This document shows positions 45,236 through 58,200 of a DNA stretch of 64,000 bases, in pieces. Numbering within the stretch: the stretch's first letter is position 1; every line of letters begins with the position of its first letter. Origin of the DNA: Parelaphostrongylus tenuis (taxonomy: Eukaryota > Nematoda > Chromadorea > Rhabditida > Metastrongylidae). The position numbers and the translations under genes are program-made. The stretch covers positions 456,549-520,548 of the forward strand of contig JAHQIW010001307.1 in assembly GCA_019055375.1 (NCBI GenBank), given 5' to 3'. Below the pieces are notes generated by a model that was not told the origin of the DNA, made no database searches, and saw only the letters and a program-made list of their open reading frames with translations.

Positions 45236-46129
45236 TTCTCTTTTATTACAGTAACTCTTATTTATTGCATACAATGTGATCATATGAAAAGTATTTTCGC
45301 CGTAATATATGATTTGAGAAGCACAAGTCAATGATGTGATAATTTTTTCTATCCACTTGCTGCTATCTACTAAAATGATTGGTCGTTCTTCTAGAGAATC
45401 GAAGTTAAATAAGATTGAAATATGAATAAATATAAAAAATTACGAAAAGATCCTCTCTTGCCATATGCGGAGTTGTGAAAGAAGCACCAACGTTATTTCC
45501 ACTACCTATAGCTTTATCGGGATCTCTTCTTTATATTTTGCTATTTCGATGATACCCCATCTACTGGCCAAAAAAGTGTAAAATTTTCTTATAAAGCTAC
45601 CACACTGTCAGTCGATCACGGTGCACCCGCCGCGAACGTCATACTGTCAAGGGGCTACATTATTGTACTATCAACTATCACTCATTTGTCGTTGGTCACC
45701 AAGTGCACTGTCGAATGGGAGCATCACTGCCATCTACAAGACAAAACGTTCTGGAGTCTCCCATGCATATCGGAAAGTGGTGTGATTGTGAAACAAGGTG
45801 ATTCGCATTTTTTTTCAACATAGGTTGTGGAGAAGATTTGTAGTGGTACACTGAAATGATCGGTGGAATCATGGCTGAGCAAACGGTGTCCCAAAAGGCA
45901 TGCTAAAAATGGTTTTTCTAGTGCAACATTATAAAATATTTAGAATTGGCGATGACCGCCTAACGCCTTATTTGCCATTTATGACCAATCAGAACAGTAT
46001 TAAGGTAATTAGAGATAGGACCTTTCATGATTAGTCTATGTGGTTTGCCATCATTCTAATCACAGACATGTGTCGATCACTTCGATTCATTTTTCGATTT
46101 GTTTATTATCATTTCATTTATTCGTCAAG

Positions 46130-46925
46130 GGCATCAATGTCAATAATGGGACTCCAGTTGTTTAAGTTGTGATTCCAAAACATATGTTGTCGTCACACTG
46201 ACAATTTCGACAGATGTCTTTTTTCACCTAAAAGATTGGTGTACATTATGTGATTTTTCGATATCTTTAAAACGAATGTAATAACTTTGAAAATTCTAGT
46301 TGCATCTAATTCAAAAAGAAATGTATAGAACATTTTGATAAAATAAAAAGAGGAAGTCGAAAAGTGCACTGTACTTGGCAGTGTACAAGATCTTTTGCAG
46401 TTCCAAATCCAGAAAATCGAGGTACTAACTCATATTGCCAGCAAATGATATCAACCTAACTGTGCTACGTTTGTTCGTCTTGTGCATACACACTGCAAGA
46501 GGAACCGACAGATGTGTAGGACAATCGGAGGCATTAAGTATTACGCTCTTCGTGATGGTTGTGCTGAATGTTTTGGGTTTAATAACTGCATTAGTAATTG
46601 ATGGATTGCGTAGGGCATGGTCCTGAGTAAAAGCGGCTCCCAATTCTATACATTCGAGCATTCACCGGAGTGATTGTTTTTAGAGCAACATTCGAATGGA
46701 AGAACTTTTTTTTCGAAATTGAGATGTTTTTTTTTCAAACTAACTTGGTTCTGCATGGACGAATCTATGCAAGCAGAGAACAAATAATGCTATAAATGTT
46801 GTCAGATGCTGTATCGGATTTGTTCATGCTACTAGAAAATAACTTTGCGACTAAGAAACGCCCCTTATATACCATCTTAGACTGATAACCCGAGCCTGAT
46901 AAGATAAATCAACAACAACAATTTA
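46130..46925 (-). pseudogene. Decayed secreted-family copy
   Basis: Conserved GATA/TATA block (TGATAACC, CTGATAAG, TATATAAGGGGCGTTT) and a hydrophobic leader FIALFVLC. The aligned start codon is ACA and the first exon-2 frame stops early. DCPTHLSVP marks the NCPPH position. Member of the 46/50-kb duplicated unit. Confidence 0.5.
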
Positions 46926-47077
46926 CAATCACGTGGATACACAAAGCGCTCTGAAGAAGGTAAATCAACATACGTGTTCATGCTTCTCTCAGATCGAAGT
47001 GCTTCAAGAATACCACCTGATAATTCTCGTCCATTACACGTTGCTTTTTTCATAAAACCGATGTCAGGAAATCGGGA

Positions 47078-47365
47078 AGCAGTGGCCGAGTGGCTGTGAT
47101 GTTGGTCACGGCGCATAAAGCCGACCTTCACCCCTCCCCCTCCCGCCCCCCAACCCCCCCCCCCCCCCCTTCTCTGGCAGTCAAAAACAACGCCCTATGG
47201 GACGCCACAACAAGGTTATCCTCGAGATTGCAAGGAGACTCGCTCAACCATTCACTATTCTACGCCATCCAAAGAGAAGAAAAAACGAACTGAATGCTAG
47301 AAGTACTGGGATCTGCACAGCGAAAAAAAAATACTGTGATAACGGATCAAATAAAGTGCTAAGGT
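47078..47365 (+). repeat. SINE-like family A with long poly-C tract
   Basis: Head AGCAGTGGCCGAGTGGCTGT, then at 47135-47169 a C-rich stretch ending in a homopolymer of about 17 C, then TCTCTGGCAGTCAAAAACAA and the usual core. It interrupts the 45.4-48.8 kb duplicated unit. Confidence 0.8.
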
Positions 47366-48899
47366 AAAATCGTGGCACAGAATGAATGTCGTTAAAGTTC
47401 GAAGGCAAGCCTCTTTCAAGACGCCCAGCAAAACTGCATGAAAAAATTTGATAGCTGCTTCAATAGTTCTTTATTTCGAAGCCGAAGGAATGATACTAGG
47501 AACAGATTCAAAACTCGGGCGACAGATGGAACAAAGTCGTAGACAACGATGGCGTTTTCTCTAAAAAATATTTACACTGTTTTTACTTAAAATTCGCGCG
47601 AAAAATTTTCGAATTTTTACATGTGCCCCAAAACTATTTTCTAACCTAATATCACTTTCAAATTGACGAGAAATCACCGCAAAGTCCCCACCCTTACCAC
47701 TGACGGTAGTCTAGTGCTTGCTGACTATAACTTTTGAACTTCTCCTATTCCACATTTTTGTACTTCTGTGAAGTTTGAGCAGAACTATTTCACGCGGCAA
47801 TGGTTGAGTACTTTGATAATCGTCCGCAAATATTCCAAATTTGTATCAAATGCATTATTGGTGTCTTGTGAATGAAACGATGTTGGCAATGGCGGCAGTT
47901 GTTATCTGTTGCTAAACATCCCTATTATGTTCTCCAGTATTAGGCCTTTTATGGAGACTGTCTTAAAATTCACCCAAGTTCATGAAACTGTACGCAAGGT
48001 ATTTTGAAATCACCCAGTACTCACAAAAAGTGCGCAGCTGGGATCTTTGAAACCGTTCCAGTCTTCGCAATCCAAGGAACTACATATCGATAGCGAAGCG
48101 CAGATGTGCCGGCGCACGATAAGCAAAGGTGATGAGAGATGGACGAAAGAACAGGAGAAGGAATTCCACGGGATCGCTAACGTCCCTTGCGACGACCACC
48201 TAAACGACGAGCGAGCGTGTTTGTAGCTAGCGTCAGCATCCTGCATTCGCAGGTGAAAATAATTCAGGAACACGGAACGGTTCTCGTAGCTGCCACCATA
48301 TTTGAGACAAACCATATCTACAGAACGTGGTTGTGCGCGAAAGAAGCGAATGGAAATATGCTAGAGCTCGTATGATTCAGTGAAGATAGGCCATCTCAGT
48401 TTCTCAGTAAGTTCAATAGACTAATACTACATACGTCCAGGCTCTGAAGAAGGCGGGTCGCCGAAACGTCGCCAAACTTATACGACTCATTTATCAACCT
48501 CACGTCAGCTAATCAAGATAAGTTTTCTCTATTTTCATATAACAACTGATTATGCCGAGGTTTGTAGAAAGTCGAACTTTTGAATTGTTGCGATCAGTAA
48601 GTATTGTTCAATTATATATTTGTAATTATAAATATTAGCTGGCCCAAATCGTGGAACAGTCCGCACTATAATACGGGCGTACAAGGCTTCGTTTTGTCAT
48701 TTTCATTATCAAATGATTCAGTAAAAAAAAACCTCTTATGCACAGAAAGTCAGAAAGGAAAGACCGTTTTGTACGGCTGTCAACAAAGGCGAATGAACAA
48801 TGATTGAGCAATTTTAGATTACAGTACAACAACTTGCGCATTTTCCTGTGAGCGTTTTGATAAAGAACTTACCTATACTTCCTCTAGGATGCAGCTGTT

Positions 48900-49175
48900 G
48901 TGAGAACATTTCCCTTGCTACTCATGCACAAATGGCTGTCAGGGAAGTATGCTAATGAAGCGACGCGCAAGATTAATGGAGCTTGGGGCGATGATACGGT
49001 TGCTGAAAGGACGGCAAGGAAATGATTTGCAAAGCTGAAAGCTGGAGAGACAAGTATGGATGATTAACCGCGCTCGGGCCATTCACAGAAAGCTCCTCTA
49101 ATCTTGCGCTTCTCTTAACTAGCATTTTATCCTACGCGCCATTTGTGCATGAGTAGCAAGCAAATTCATTGGCAC
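48900..49175 (+). mobile_element. Mariner N-terminal fragment folded on itself
   Basis: LLMHKWLSGKYANEATRKIN, GAWGDDTVAERTARK, a stop where Trp is expected, FAKLKAGETSM. 49080-49170 then repeats its DNA inverted (TTGTGCATGAGTAGCAAG versus CTTGCTACTCATGCACAA). Confidence 0.65.
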
Positions 49176-49555
49176 GTCAATTACATTTTAAGGAAACAAT
49201 ATGCAGGTTGTAGACCAAAATTTTCGTAAGAAAATGTGCAAATCAATGACTTGGAATCATGCAGTTTTAATTACTTCTGGTTAATGGATTTGGTGTTTAT
49301 AGCTCAAATGCTGAAACTTGTGGGAGAATCTAATATATAGAGTTTGAAGTAGCATATCATACAGTGTGTAGGATGTTTTGACAGACTATAGACTGTTTTA
49401 TAAGCTTCATTCACTGCAGATGCCCTTGTTTATTTCATATAATAAGAAGATATCAAAACTAAAATTTCTGTGCCGAAATTTATGATTTCAGAAGCACATA
49501 ATGACGATGAATTCGAGTATTCGACTACCCAATCATTTGCAGCTGTATACTAAAA
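49176..49555. other. Intergenic, nothing recognised
   Basis: AT-rich; partly similar to 45240-45450 in the duplicated unit. Confidence 0.4.
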
Positions 49556-50229
49556 TTGCTGGATGTTCCCTTGAAAACTAAAGTCGAATATGATTTGAAT
49601 ATGAATAAATCTAAACAGAACTGCATGAAAAAGTAAGATAACTTTCACACTTGTGAATTGCGAAGTTCTTGAAGGAGTATCGACGTTGTTTCCACTACCT
49701 ATAGCCTTTTTGGAATCTCTTCTATCAAATTTTGCTATTTCGATGAAACCGTGTCTAGTGGTATCAAAAGTACAAAATTCCATAAAAAGCCGTCACACTG
49801 TCACTCGACCCATGGCGCGCCTGCCGCGCGAGAAATTAACATAATAATGTCAAGGGATTACAATACTTTACTATCAACGATCATTCATTTCTCGTTGATC
49901 AACAAATGCACTATCGATCGTGAGCATCATTGTCATCTACAAATAAAGACGTTCTGATTTCTCTCATGCTTACTGGAAAGTGGTGATTATGAAACAAAGT
50001 GACTAACATTTTTTCTCGAGGTAGGTTGTGGAGAAGATTTATAGTGGTGCGCTGAAATGATGGGTGGAATCATGGCTGAGCAAACGGTGTCGCACTTCTC
50101 ATGATTAGTCTACGTAGTTCTGCCATTATTCCAAGCATAGATTGGTGTCAATCACTTTGAAGTCATTTTTTGTTTTGACTTTATGCGCTGGTGAAAACAT
50201 GATCCAGAAAAGTTTCGTTATCATCTTAT

Positions 50230-51035
50230 TTATCCGTCAAGGATGTCAGTCTCAACGTTAAGACTCCAGTTGTTTGAGCTGTATTTGTAATAGCGCGTGT
50301 TATCTTAACACTGGCCAGCTCCCAAAACTCTTTTCATCCGAAAATTTTCTGTTCATTAAGCACTTTTTCGATATTTCTAGGACACTTTGTGTGGATTTGA
50401 AGGTAATGAATGTAGCAACCTTGAAAAATTAGGGTGTATTCATTTCTTCAAAAAAAAATGAATAAAATATTTTGATGAAGCAAAGGGAGGGGCCAGAAAG
50501 TGCTCTGCAAGTTGACAGCATACAAGATCTTTTGCAGTTGCAAATCCAGAAAGTCGTTGTTCTGACACATATCGCCAGCAGCTGAGATAAACTCAACGGT
50601 CTAACGTTTGTTCGCCCTATGGATACAAATCTGTTGCTCCAGGAGCCGAAGAATGCGGAGGACAATCCGAAGATTTTAACTATTGTGTCCTTCCTTTGAC
50701 GATTGTGCCAAGTGTGATGGGTTCAATAGCTGCATTAGGAATCGGTGGAAGGCGGAGAGCGTGATCGTGAGTAAACGAGTTCAAGTCTATAAATTTGGAC
50801 ACTCACTTTAGTGATTGTTTGTAGAGCTACATTTAGACGCTGAAACTTTTTGAAACTGGAAAGCCAGTCTAAGCTAACTTTGTTCTGTGGGAAAAAATCT
50901 ATGTAGGCAGAGAATAAATAATGGTAGAAACACTGACAGATGCTCTGTCGGATTTGCTAATGTTACTAGAAAATGACTCTGTGACTAAAAAACGTCCCCT
51001 TACAAGAATCTCAGATTGATAAGGCGAGCCTGATA
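50230..51035 (-). pseudogene. Decayed secreted-family copy
   Basis: Closest in the leader to the intact 33.6-kb gene (VFLPLFILCL). Aligned start codon GTG; exon 2 opens ALQTITKVSVQIYRL as expected but stops after about 30 codons. GATA sites at about 51018 and 51030. Confidence 0.5.
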
Positions 51036-51259
51036 AGATGAATTGTCATGGAAATAACTTACAATCAACGTGAATACACAAAGCGGTTTTAAGGAAGTCA
51101 GTCAACGTCTGCAATCATCCGAAATTTTTTATGAGCTTCATTGTTGGCTTCATATTGTACTTGGAACGATGTGGCAACGGCGGCAGTGTTTATACACCTT
51201 TTTTGTTCCTCATTCCCATTATATTGTCCAATATCAGCCTAATAATTGAGATTGTCTTG

Positions 51260-51560
51260 AAGTTCATCCAAACTACATGCGACCTTACGCAAGGTTTTTT
51301 TGAAACTCACCAAGTACTTACAGAGGAGTGCGTAGCTGGGGTGTTCGAAATCGTTCCAGTCTTCGTAATCCAAGGAATTACACATCGATAATGAAGCGAA
51401 GATCTGCCGGCACATCATCAGAGAAAGAGGTGACAGGTGGACGAAAAAATAAACATTAGAGGGCTTTCCAAGAGAATGCAAGCGTCCAGTTCGACGACCA
51501 CTTGATCGACGAGTGGACGTGTTCGTAGGCAACGTGAACAGCTTGCATTCACAGGTGGAA
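51260..51560 (-). other. Candidate conserved exon in both duplicated units
   Basis: Minus-strand stretch CRQIFASLSMCNSLDYEDWN followed by a GT donor (51310 region) corresponds to RRHICASLSICSSLDCEDWN at 48010-48120. An upstream piece CECKLFTLPTNT matches CECRMLTLATNT in another frame relation. Suggestive of an old coding exon, but replacements are frequent and frames break. Function unknown. Confidence 0.3.
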
Positions 51561-51930
51561 ATGATTTTGAGGACACAGAACGGGCCTTGTAGGCGCTACC
51601 TATATTAGAGGCAGTTTATGGCTATAGAAAGTGAAGACGCGAGAAAAAAGCGAATGGAGATATGCTGAAAGCCGCGCCTTCAATGAAGATAGGTCGTTTA
51701 GGTATCTCAGTGGGTATTGTTTAATTATAAAATTACATTATTACAACTGACTCAAATTGTGGAGCAATGCGCATTACAACACAGACGGACAAGGCTATTG
51801 TTTTCATTTTCGGTATCAAATGATTTTATAGAAACAATCTTATGCACAGAAAATCAGAAAGGAATAGGATTTTCCGTACGGGTGTGAGCAAAGACGAATG
51901 AACAATGACTGAGCAATGATCTATGAGAAC

Positions 51931-52220
51931 TGTGGATCTAAAGTGACTAGCTTCGCTTCTTTAAAATAATACTGAGTCAGCTTCTTAAAGAATCACTGCG
52001 ATTATGGAGGCACTAGATTAGGAAAACAATATTTAACTCTCATCCTCGTCGCTTAACAATCAAACCCGTTTTAACTCTTATGAGAACAATTGGAAAAAAG
52101 CACTGAACATTAAAGTAAATACATCCGCAAAAATGAGAGTGTACGCGTTACACGAATATCTTGCTGAAAACAATGGTGGGCGTCGGATCCTCGTTAAACA
52201 TTTGCGGCGACCTCGGCTCA
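51931..52220. other. 3' flank of the channel gene
   Basis: No canonical AATAAA found on the minus strand within about 250 nt of the stop; a variant signal is presumably used. Confidence 0.4.
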
Positions 52221-55200
52221 TCATGGAGAGGTTCGGTTGATTAGAGCTCGTCGTGACTCTGCGAACGCAGTTGCACACTTTTCTGCTTCCTCGAGAGCAT
52301 TTTGTACCTGAACATTCGTTGATAGTTTCAAACAAAAAGCGATTATGTGTGTACCTACCGGTGAAGCTGTTTTTTCCAGATATTCGATACGGCTGTTAAG
52401 TTTTGTCTCGGTACTTGTATGTTCCGCAATCAGACGAGCCATTCTACAATTGAATATCATAGGTGTCTCAATACGAATGGAATTCTTTATCAGAATAGGT
52501 TCTTCTCCTTATCGGAACGCATTTATTTGCCCTTGGAGGCTAAAGCGTTTCCCGTACTTTTCTAGACTTCTATGAATCAGTAGATTAACTCTCGGATAAT
52601 CAAAATGTAGGATTAATTCTCGGATATTTGATTATAGTTTTTTGAAAAAACTTTTTCATAGTGCTGTAACAGCGAAAGTAAATTCGAGCTTCACACTTGG
52701 AGTACTCGGAGTGCTTTGTACAGCTAGGATTTGTACATAACTTTAAGCACATTCTAATAATTATTCGATAGCACATTTCTCGACAATTATAATACCGAAT
52801 TCGGTTTTGAAGGGGTCTTTACAAAGCGCTGTAAGAGCCATAAAAAGATTACGTTTCGCGCTCGGAGTCATCTTTTTCCGGTACGGCTTGATCAATCGCA
52901 TATAGCGATTCACAAATGGCAGTCAAATTTTGTTATTTATGTCAGAGTTTTCTCCTGGTTCAAAAAAACTCCAACGTATGTCCCAGTACTTTAAGAATTC
53001 CTATGAACGTTCATATGCTATCCGTTCATAGGCTTAGGTTTAGCAGCATATCAACTCGGAAATATAAAATGAATTTGAGAAGCCTAAGCCCTCAGTCGAG
53101 TTCCACTCCCCTTTTTTCCGGTAGTCAACAACAACGCCCAATGGAACGCTACAGCAAGGGTATCCTCGAGATCGCGAGGATACTCGCTCAACCACTATTC
53201 GACGCCGTTCAAGAAGAAGACGAAAAAACGAATTGAATGCTAGAAGTGCCGGGATTCGCGCAGCGAAAAAAATCACTGTGATTACGGAACAAGTAAAGTG
53301 CTAAATGAAAAAATGCTAAAAAACCTACAGAACAAAAGAAAAAGGGCATTTCTACAACTATAGCACAAAAAACTGGAACGCAATTTAAATCTTTCCTGTT
53401 GCAGTGCTCTAAGAAGGCGTATTCAAAAACAAGTATATTTTCAAAGTTACCGCACTTTAAGCTTTTGAATGGTCGTTGAAAGTTTAACGGAAAATCACTG
53501 TCCAGCAAAATGACTCCTACAAAAATGGATCTCAATATCAGTTCCTCGTAGCGACAATATGGATTTATTCAGCGCCATTTGCTCAGCTTTCAGTAACTTT
53601 CACAAATTCCAGTTATTTTAACGTAATTTATTTTGTCATACCACCTATCAGATTGATATAAGTGTTTGAACCAGTTTGGAACCTTCAGCCATCATACGTT
53701 CATATAGATTCATATAAATGTGTGACACCTGATATCCGTTAGTCACCGAAATAGTTCAGTGCAGACCAAAGCTTTGATTCGTCTGTAATGTAATTTGAAA
53801 CTATTCATAACATCATATTCATCACATAACGCTTGTTTAGATGCACGCATTGCTATTTAGTATAGCAGAGCACCAGTACAGAAACAAACAATTCCTCTCG
53901 CACCTCGATGACTCCTTTGACGTAATCGACTAGTCACTTTGCACATTCGACATATAGAACACGTTCAGTGACGATGAGGAGGTGAACCACAACCGGGATT
54001 ATATTACACATGGATTACTGGACAGCCCGTCTTCACGCGTAGTGTGAATCATAACACATGTTCCATTTGCTTTTTCAGTCCGCGATCTTCATCCACGATG
54101 GTAGTTTTCTTCCAGTATGATGATGTGCACAAATATCAGGCCATCATCTACAGAGCATGTCTAGCTGCGAATACTGATTGATAGCTTTTAAGGACGCTTG
54201 TACACCTTGAAACCCTAAGATATCTGCATCTATCTGTTGCCTCTTTTTTATGAGACCAGATATATGGCGATAGCAACGTGTTTCTTATCCTTTTGTTATC
54301 CAAGATAAGACAATTTCGTGAATGTAAACTGCGCAAGACATTTTTTGAGTCGGTCAACTCTGGAAAGACAAACAACGTTCAAGCGCTCTGTGTGTGATGC
54401 ACAAAATTTTTGACTTGATTTAAATATCAGTGCACGTCTCTGCTACGTGACAGAGTGCTATGAGATCTGTCGAGTTTTACGGTGAGAACGAGGTTTCGAA
54501 TCCGTCATACAGTCGCGACTTTTTCGAAAAGTCTAAATACTACCAATGCCTCTATACTTCTCCTGTGTGATTCCTTCTTCATGTTGCTCTGCACATTTAC
54601 TAAACTTCCACATTACGCACAAAACGTGGTCTATCTAATAAAAAGCTATTAGGCTGTACTTGCTAGCCTATGCACCATAGATCCCTCATGAACTAGGCTA
54701 CTCACCATAAATTTTATATATACTAAGCCTTCGTCGTAACCGTGGTGCTAGGCAATATTATTTATGCTTCGTGAATCTATATTGACATCACCTCTGCTTC
54801 GTTTTTAGTTCATGAAAAGATGACGATATCATTCACTTAATGAGAATACAATAGGAATTTTCATCAGTACGAGTGCTCTTAGCATGCCACTTGAGTGACT
54901 TTACAGTATGGCTCCAAGCAGGGCGCCTTTGATGACATAATGTGGCCTATTTGAATCTCTCTTCTCTTGAACTTGGTGAGGGATCGGTGAAAAAGCTTTA
55001 TTTGTGAGCTGCAGTTTCGATAACAATGACCTTATGTTTGCTTATAAAACAAATCAATCCTTTACTGACAAGTGCTTATTAGATTAGTGCTCTGAATTGT
55101 ACTTCTATCTCTGTCAAACGCTTTTCGCAGTGGATGTTGACAAAAGTCAGGACGAAGGACTAATAGTATTCAATGAGAAGAATGCCAATGGAACTTATTC

Positions 55201-58200
55201 TAATTCTCATGTTTAATCATGGATAATTAGACTATGGTGATTCTTGGAATTTTAGATGGTGAAATGTGAAAATATGACATTGACCTAATCGAATATTTGT
55301 GTGATAACACTGTAATTTTTCTTTATGATATGTGCTAACCTGGTTTGCAAAACTTTTACAGAGTTGTTCAGTTGTTCTGCCAATTCTTCTACAGTTTGCT
55401 GTTCTTCTGGAGCATTTTCATCCAAAAGGTTGTCTTTTTTCAGCAATTCTCTCCCCTAAAAAATCACTTGCGAGCATAGCACTATGCCTGAAAGCGTTCT
55501 ATTTGATGGGGTTCAGGATTTGTAGAACCACCCATAAAAAGTTCGTGAACTGGAAACGAAAATTTTTACCCCTCCTTCAGCCAAACATCTTCCCCTACAA
55601 TTAAAATCAAGTTTCTGCACAATTTTAGAAATAAGTGGTTTGTCGCAGTTAATTGATGATTACTGAGTAAATGGAGATTGATCACATCGCGTAGCAGTAT
55701 CGTTTTCAAGTTTGACTTTGAAACTATTACATATCCACGCTTATGATCTACAGAATTTCTAGTGAGAAAGTCATTATCACACCCGTTCTTTTACAGAAGC
55801 TAACCTTGGCTAAGAGTAGCTTTCTGGCATCCGGATACTCCCTTAACGCGTTCCACAAATCGTTCTTGTTGAGCACGAACAGATCGGTATAGCCAACTGA
55901 TCGAACGTTAGCTGTTCGGCGATTCCCATTCTTGCTACCTGGGACACGTATAGCTCAAGCAGAGGAGTCTCTATTCAAATCTACTAATTATCAAGCCCTT
56001 GTGTTGTTTTTTCCTCTATCTGTATTTCATCTACTACTCTCTTCCTTATCTACGACGACCCCAATTTTTGTTACGTGGGACACTTATCGTCCGAACAGAA
56101 AATTAGCGCAGAGAAAAGTTGCTAGTTTGTTTCACTAATTCACTTAGTTTGATAAGGCTCAAATTGCCTAATTCCACTAGATTAGACCCTTGTATTACTT
56201 TTTCCTTAATAATATTTTATTTACTACTTCTTTTCTTACCTACTTATCCTATTAGATCGAGGGAATAAGAACGCTAACCTGCAATGTTCAGAATGCTTAG
56301 CTCTCCAAAAACAGCACCCTCTTGCAATGTTGCGAAAACCTGAAAGAAAATCTTTGATCAAAATTATAAAAAATCCTAATTGCCCATGCTCATGCTTCTT
56401 TCTGTTACTGTATTCGAGCTCAACGGAATAAGTAGTTTTCGTTATGTTCATTATTCTGATCGTGAAGTCAATTTCGACGACTTAATTCCACAGGTCACCA
56501 GAAGGGAACGATCTGTTTGTGCAAGAGGTTTGATCTGTAAGGATGGTCTCACAATTTCTTCCGTATTTCAACACCTTTGTTCAGCATTTGTTGATTATTC
56601 GAATACGTCGTTTAGTCAGCATTACAGTCATCATCATGACCAACGACATGCAACCATTCGCTCGGAAAAGATTGGATACCTTCCCTCCGGAAGGAATGAG
56701 GCCGGCGTTTAGTGTAGTTGGCGAGGTCACTTTTGAACTCATTTTTCTTCTTTAGCAGATTGTCCTTTGGAACGCGGAAAAGAGAATGATCTTATGGAGC
56801 AATATTAGGGTCATACACCAGATGTTGTAGCGTGGCACAGCCCAGTATCTTAAAAATGTGGTGAATCGTCTTTGCAATCCAGACATCACTTTGCGGTAGC
56901 CCACTTTATTTGAATAGCGAGCAATTGTGTTGCAGCCTCATCCAAGTCTTTAACTACTACTAGAAGAGTCTGCACCGCATCACAACCTACTGTCAGTAAT
57001 CCGATTTGAAAGAGAATCAACCAAATGAAATAATAGTGCGAAAGAAATTGTGGGACAGCCCCCTTGTGAAATAGGCACAGTCAACTCCACGACGTTTATT
57101 AAACTTCACATTGCGTAAGTCTTATTAGCTTTGACTTGACAACGACAGAAAAAGGTGAAGTAGAGTTGTTAGAAGTGCTGTTAAATGGCTGAGACTAAGG
57201 AAGTCTCATATTCTGCGTGTGAGAAGAAAAACTAAGTATTCAATAACGTCGGTGATCCTGGCGATGTCTTGTTTCATCGAAATGCGCTTCTGTTCATTGC
57301 TTTGTTGGGCATGCCACAGACTTGTAACAAAGTGAAAATAAAGACGAAGTATATCTAAGCTTTCAGTGGGAATATCCCACATAAGAAACTGCAATATTTT
57401 CATGAAATGCATGATAGTAATATCATGCAAAGTGCCCCAGAACTTCCTTTCCACCATACTATAGCTCAAGTACAGCCCAATAAAAATTCAAGCGACATTC
57501 GATGTAGTGGTCAACAAAAACTGAGGGCTATGATGAGTGTTGTAAGCTCGAGTTAAAGTCCGTGGATGTCTGTTCAAGAGAAAAACAAAATTTCATACGT
57601 AAATCACCCCATCCGCAGTGACTCACCTTTTGTCCGTCGTCGCCAACCACTTGTAGCTTGCCCCTTTTCACAATATACATCTCTCTACCAATATCACCTT
57701 TCCGACAAATGTAGTCTCCTGGGGAGAACACCTGCAATAGTATTTGAAATCTAATACACCACTTTTTCAATGATGTAGAGCTCCGATCTTTATTCCGCTT
57801 ACTTGCAATTGTAGCTTCAACACCAACTCTGCCAAAAGACCTGCTTCACAGTCCTAAAAGTAACTTTTCGTATAAACTCGCTAAAATAACCTGCTGTCGA
57901 CTTACCTGGAAAATTCGCACTTTTCGAAGAGTTTCGAAATGTACTTGCATGGCAATTTCTGCTTGTAACTTATCGGAAGCACCTTCAACACCTGTTGATC
58001 ACTTAGCGACTGCTTGTTCGCCCAAAGGTAGTCGAACCATTTGATTACCCGTGCTTCTAACTGCAAATAAAGAACTCATAAGGTTATGTGTCCTACTATG
58101 TCTCAAGGTACTATTTGGTTTGAGGGGCTAATGAAAAACCAACCTCATTTGCTGGAGAGAAACTTTTCATAGAAGTTTTAGCAACCATTCAAAAGCTGAG

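Larger units (their letters stand above)
45450..48820. repeat. Duplicated unit, copy 1
   Basis: Order: family G block (45450-45740), AAACGGTGTC block (45840-45900), decayed secreted gene (46130-46925), SINE-like A insertion (47078-47365), about 450 bp unmatched, then a block at 47860-48800 shared with 51160-51930. Copy 2 has the same order without the SINE. Confidence 0.6.
49556..51930. repeat. Duplicated unit, copy 2
   Basis: Family G block, AAACGGTGTCGC block, decayed secreted gene (50230-51035), then the 51160-51930 block shared with 47860-48800. Diverged, so not a recent duplication. Confidence 0.6.
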
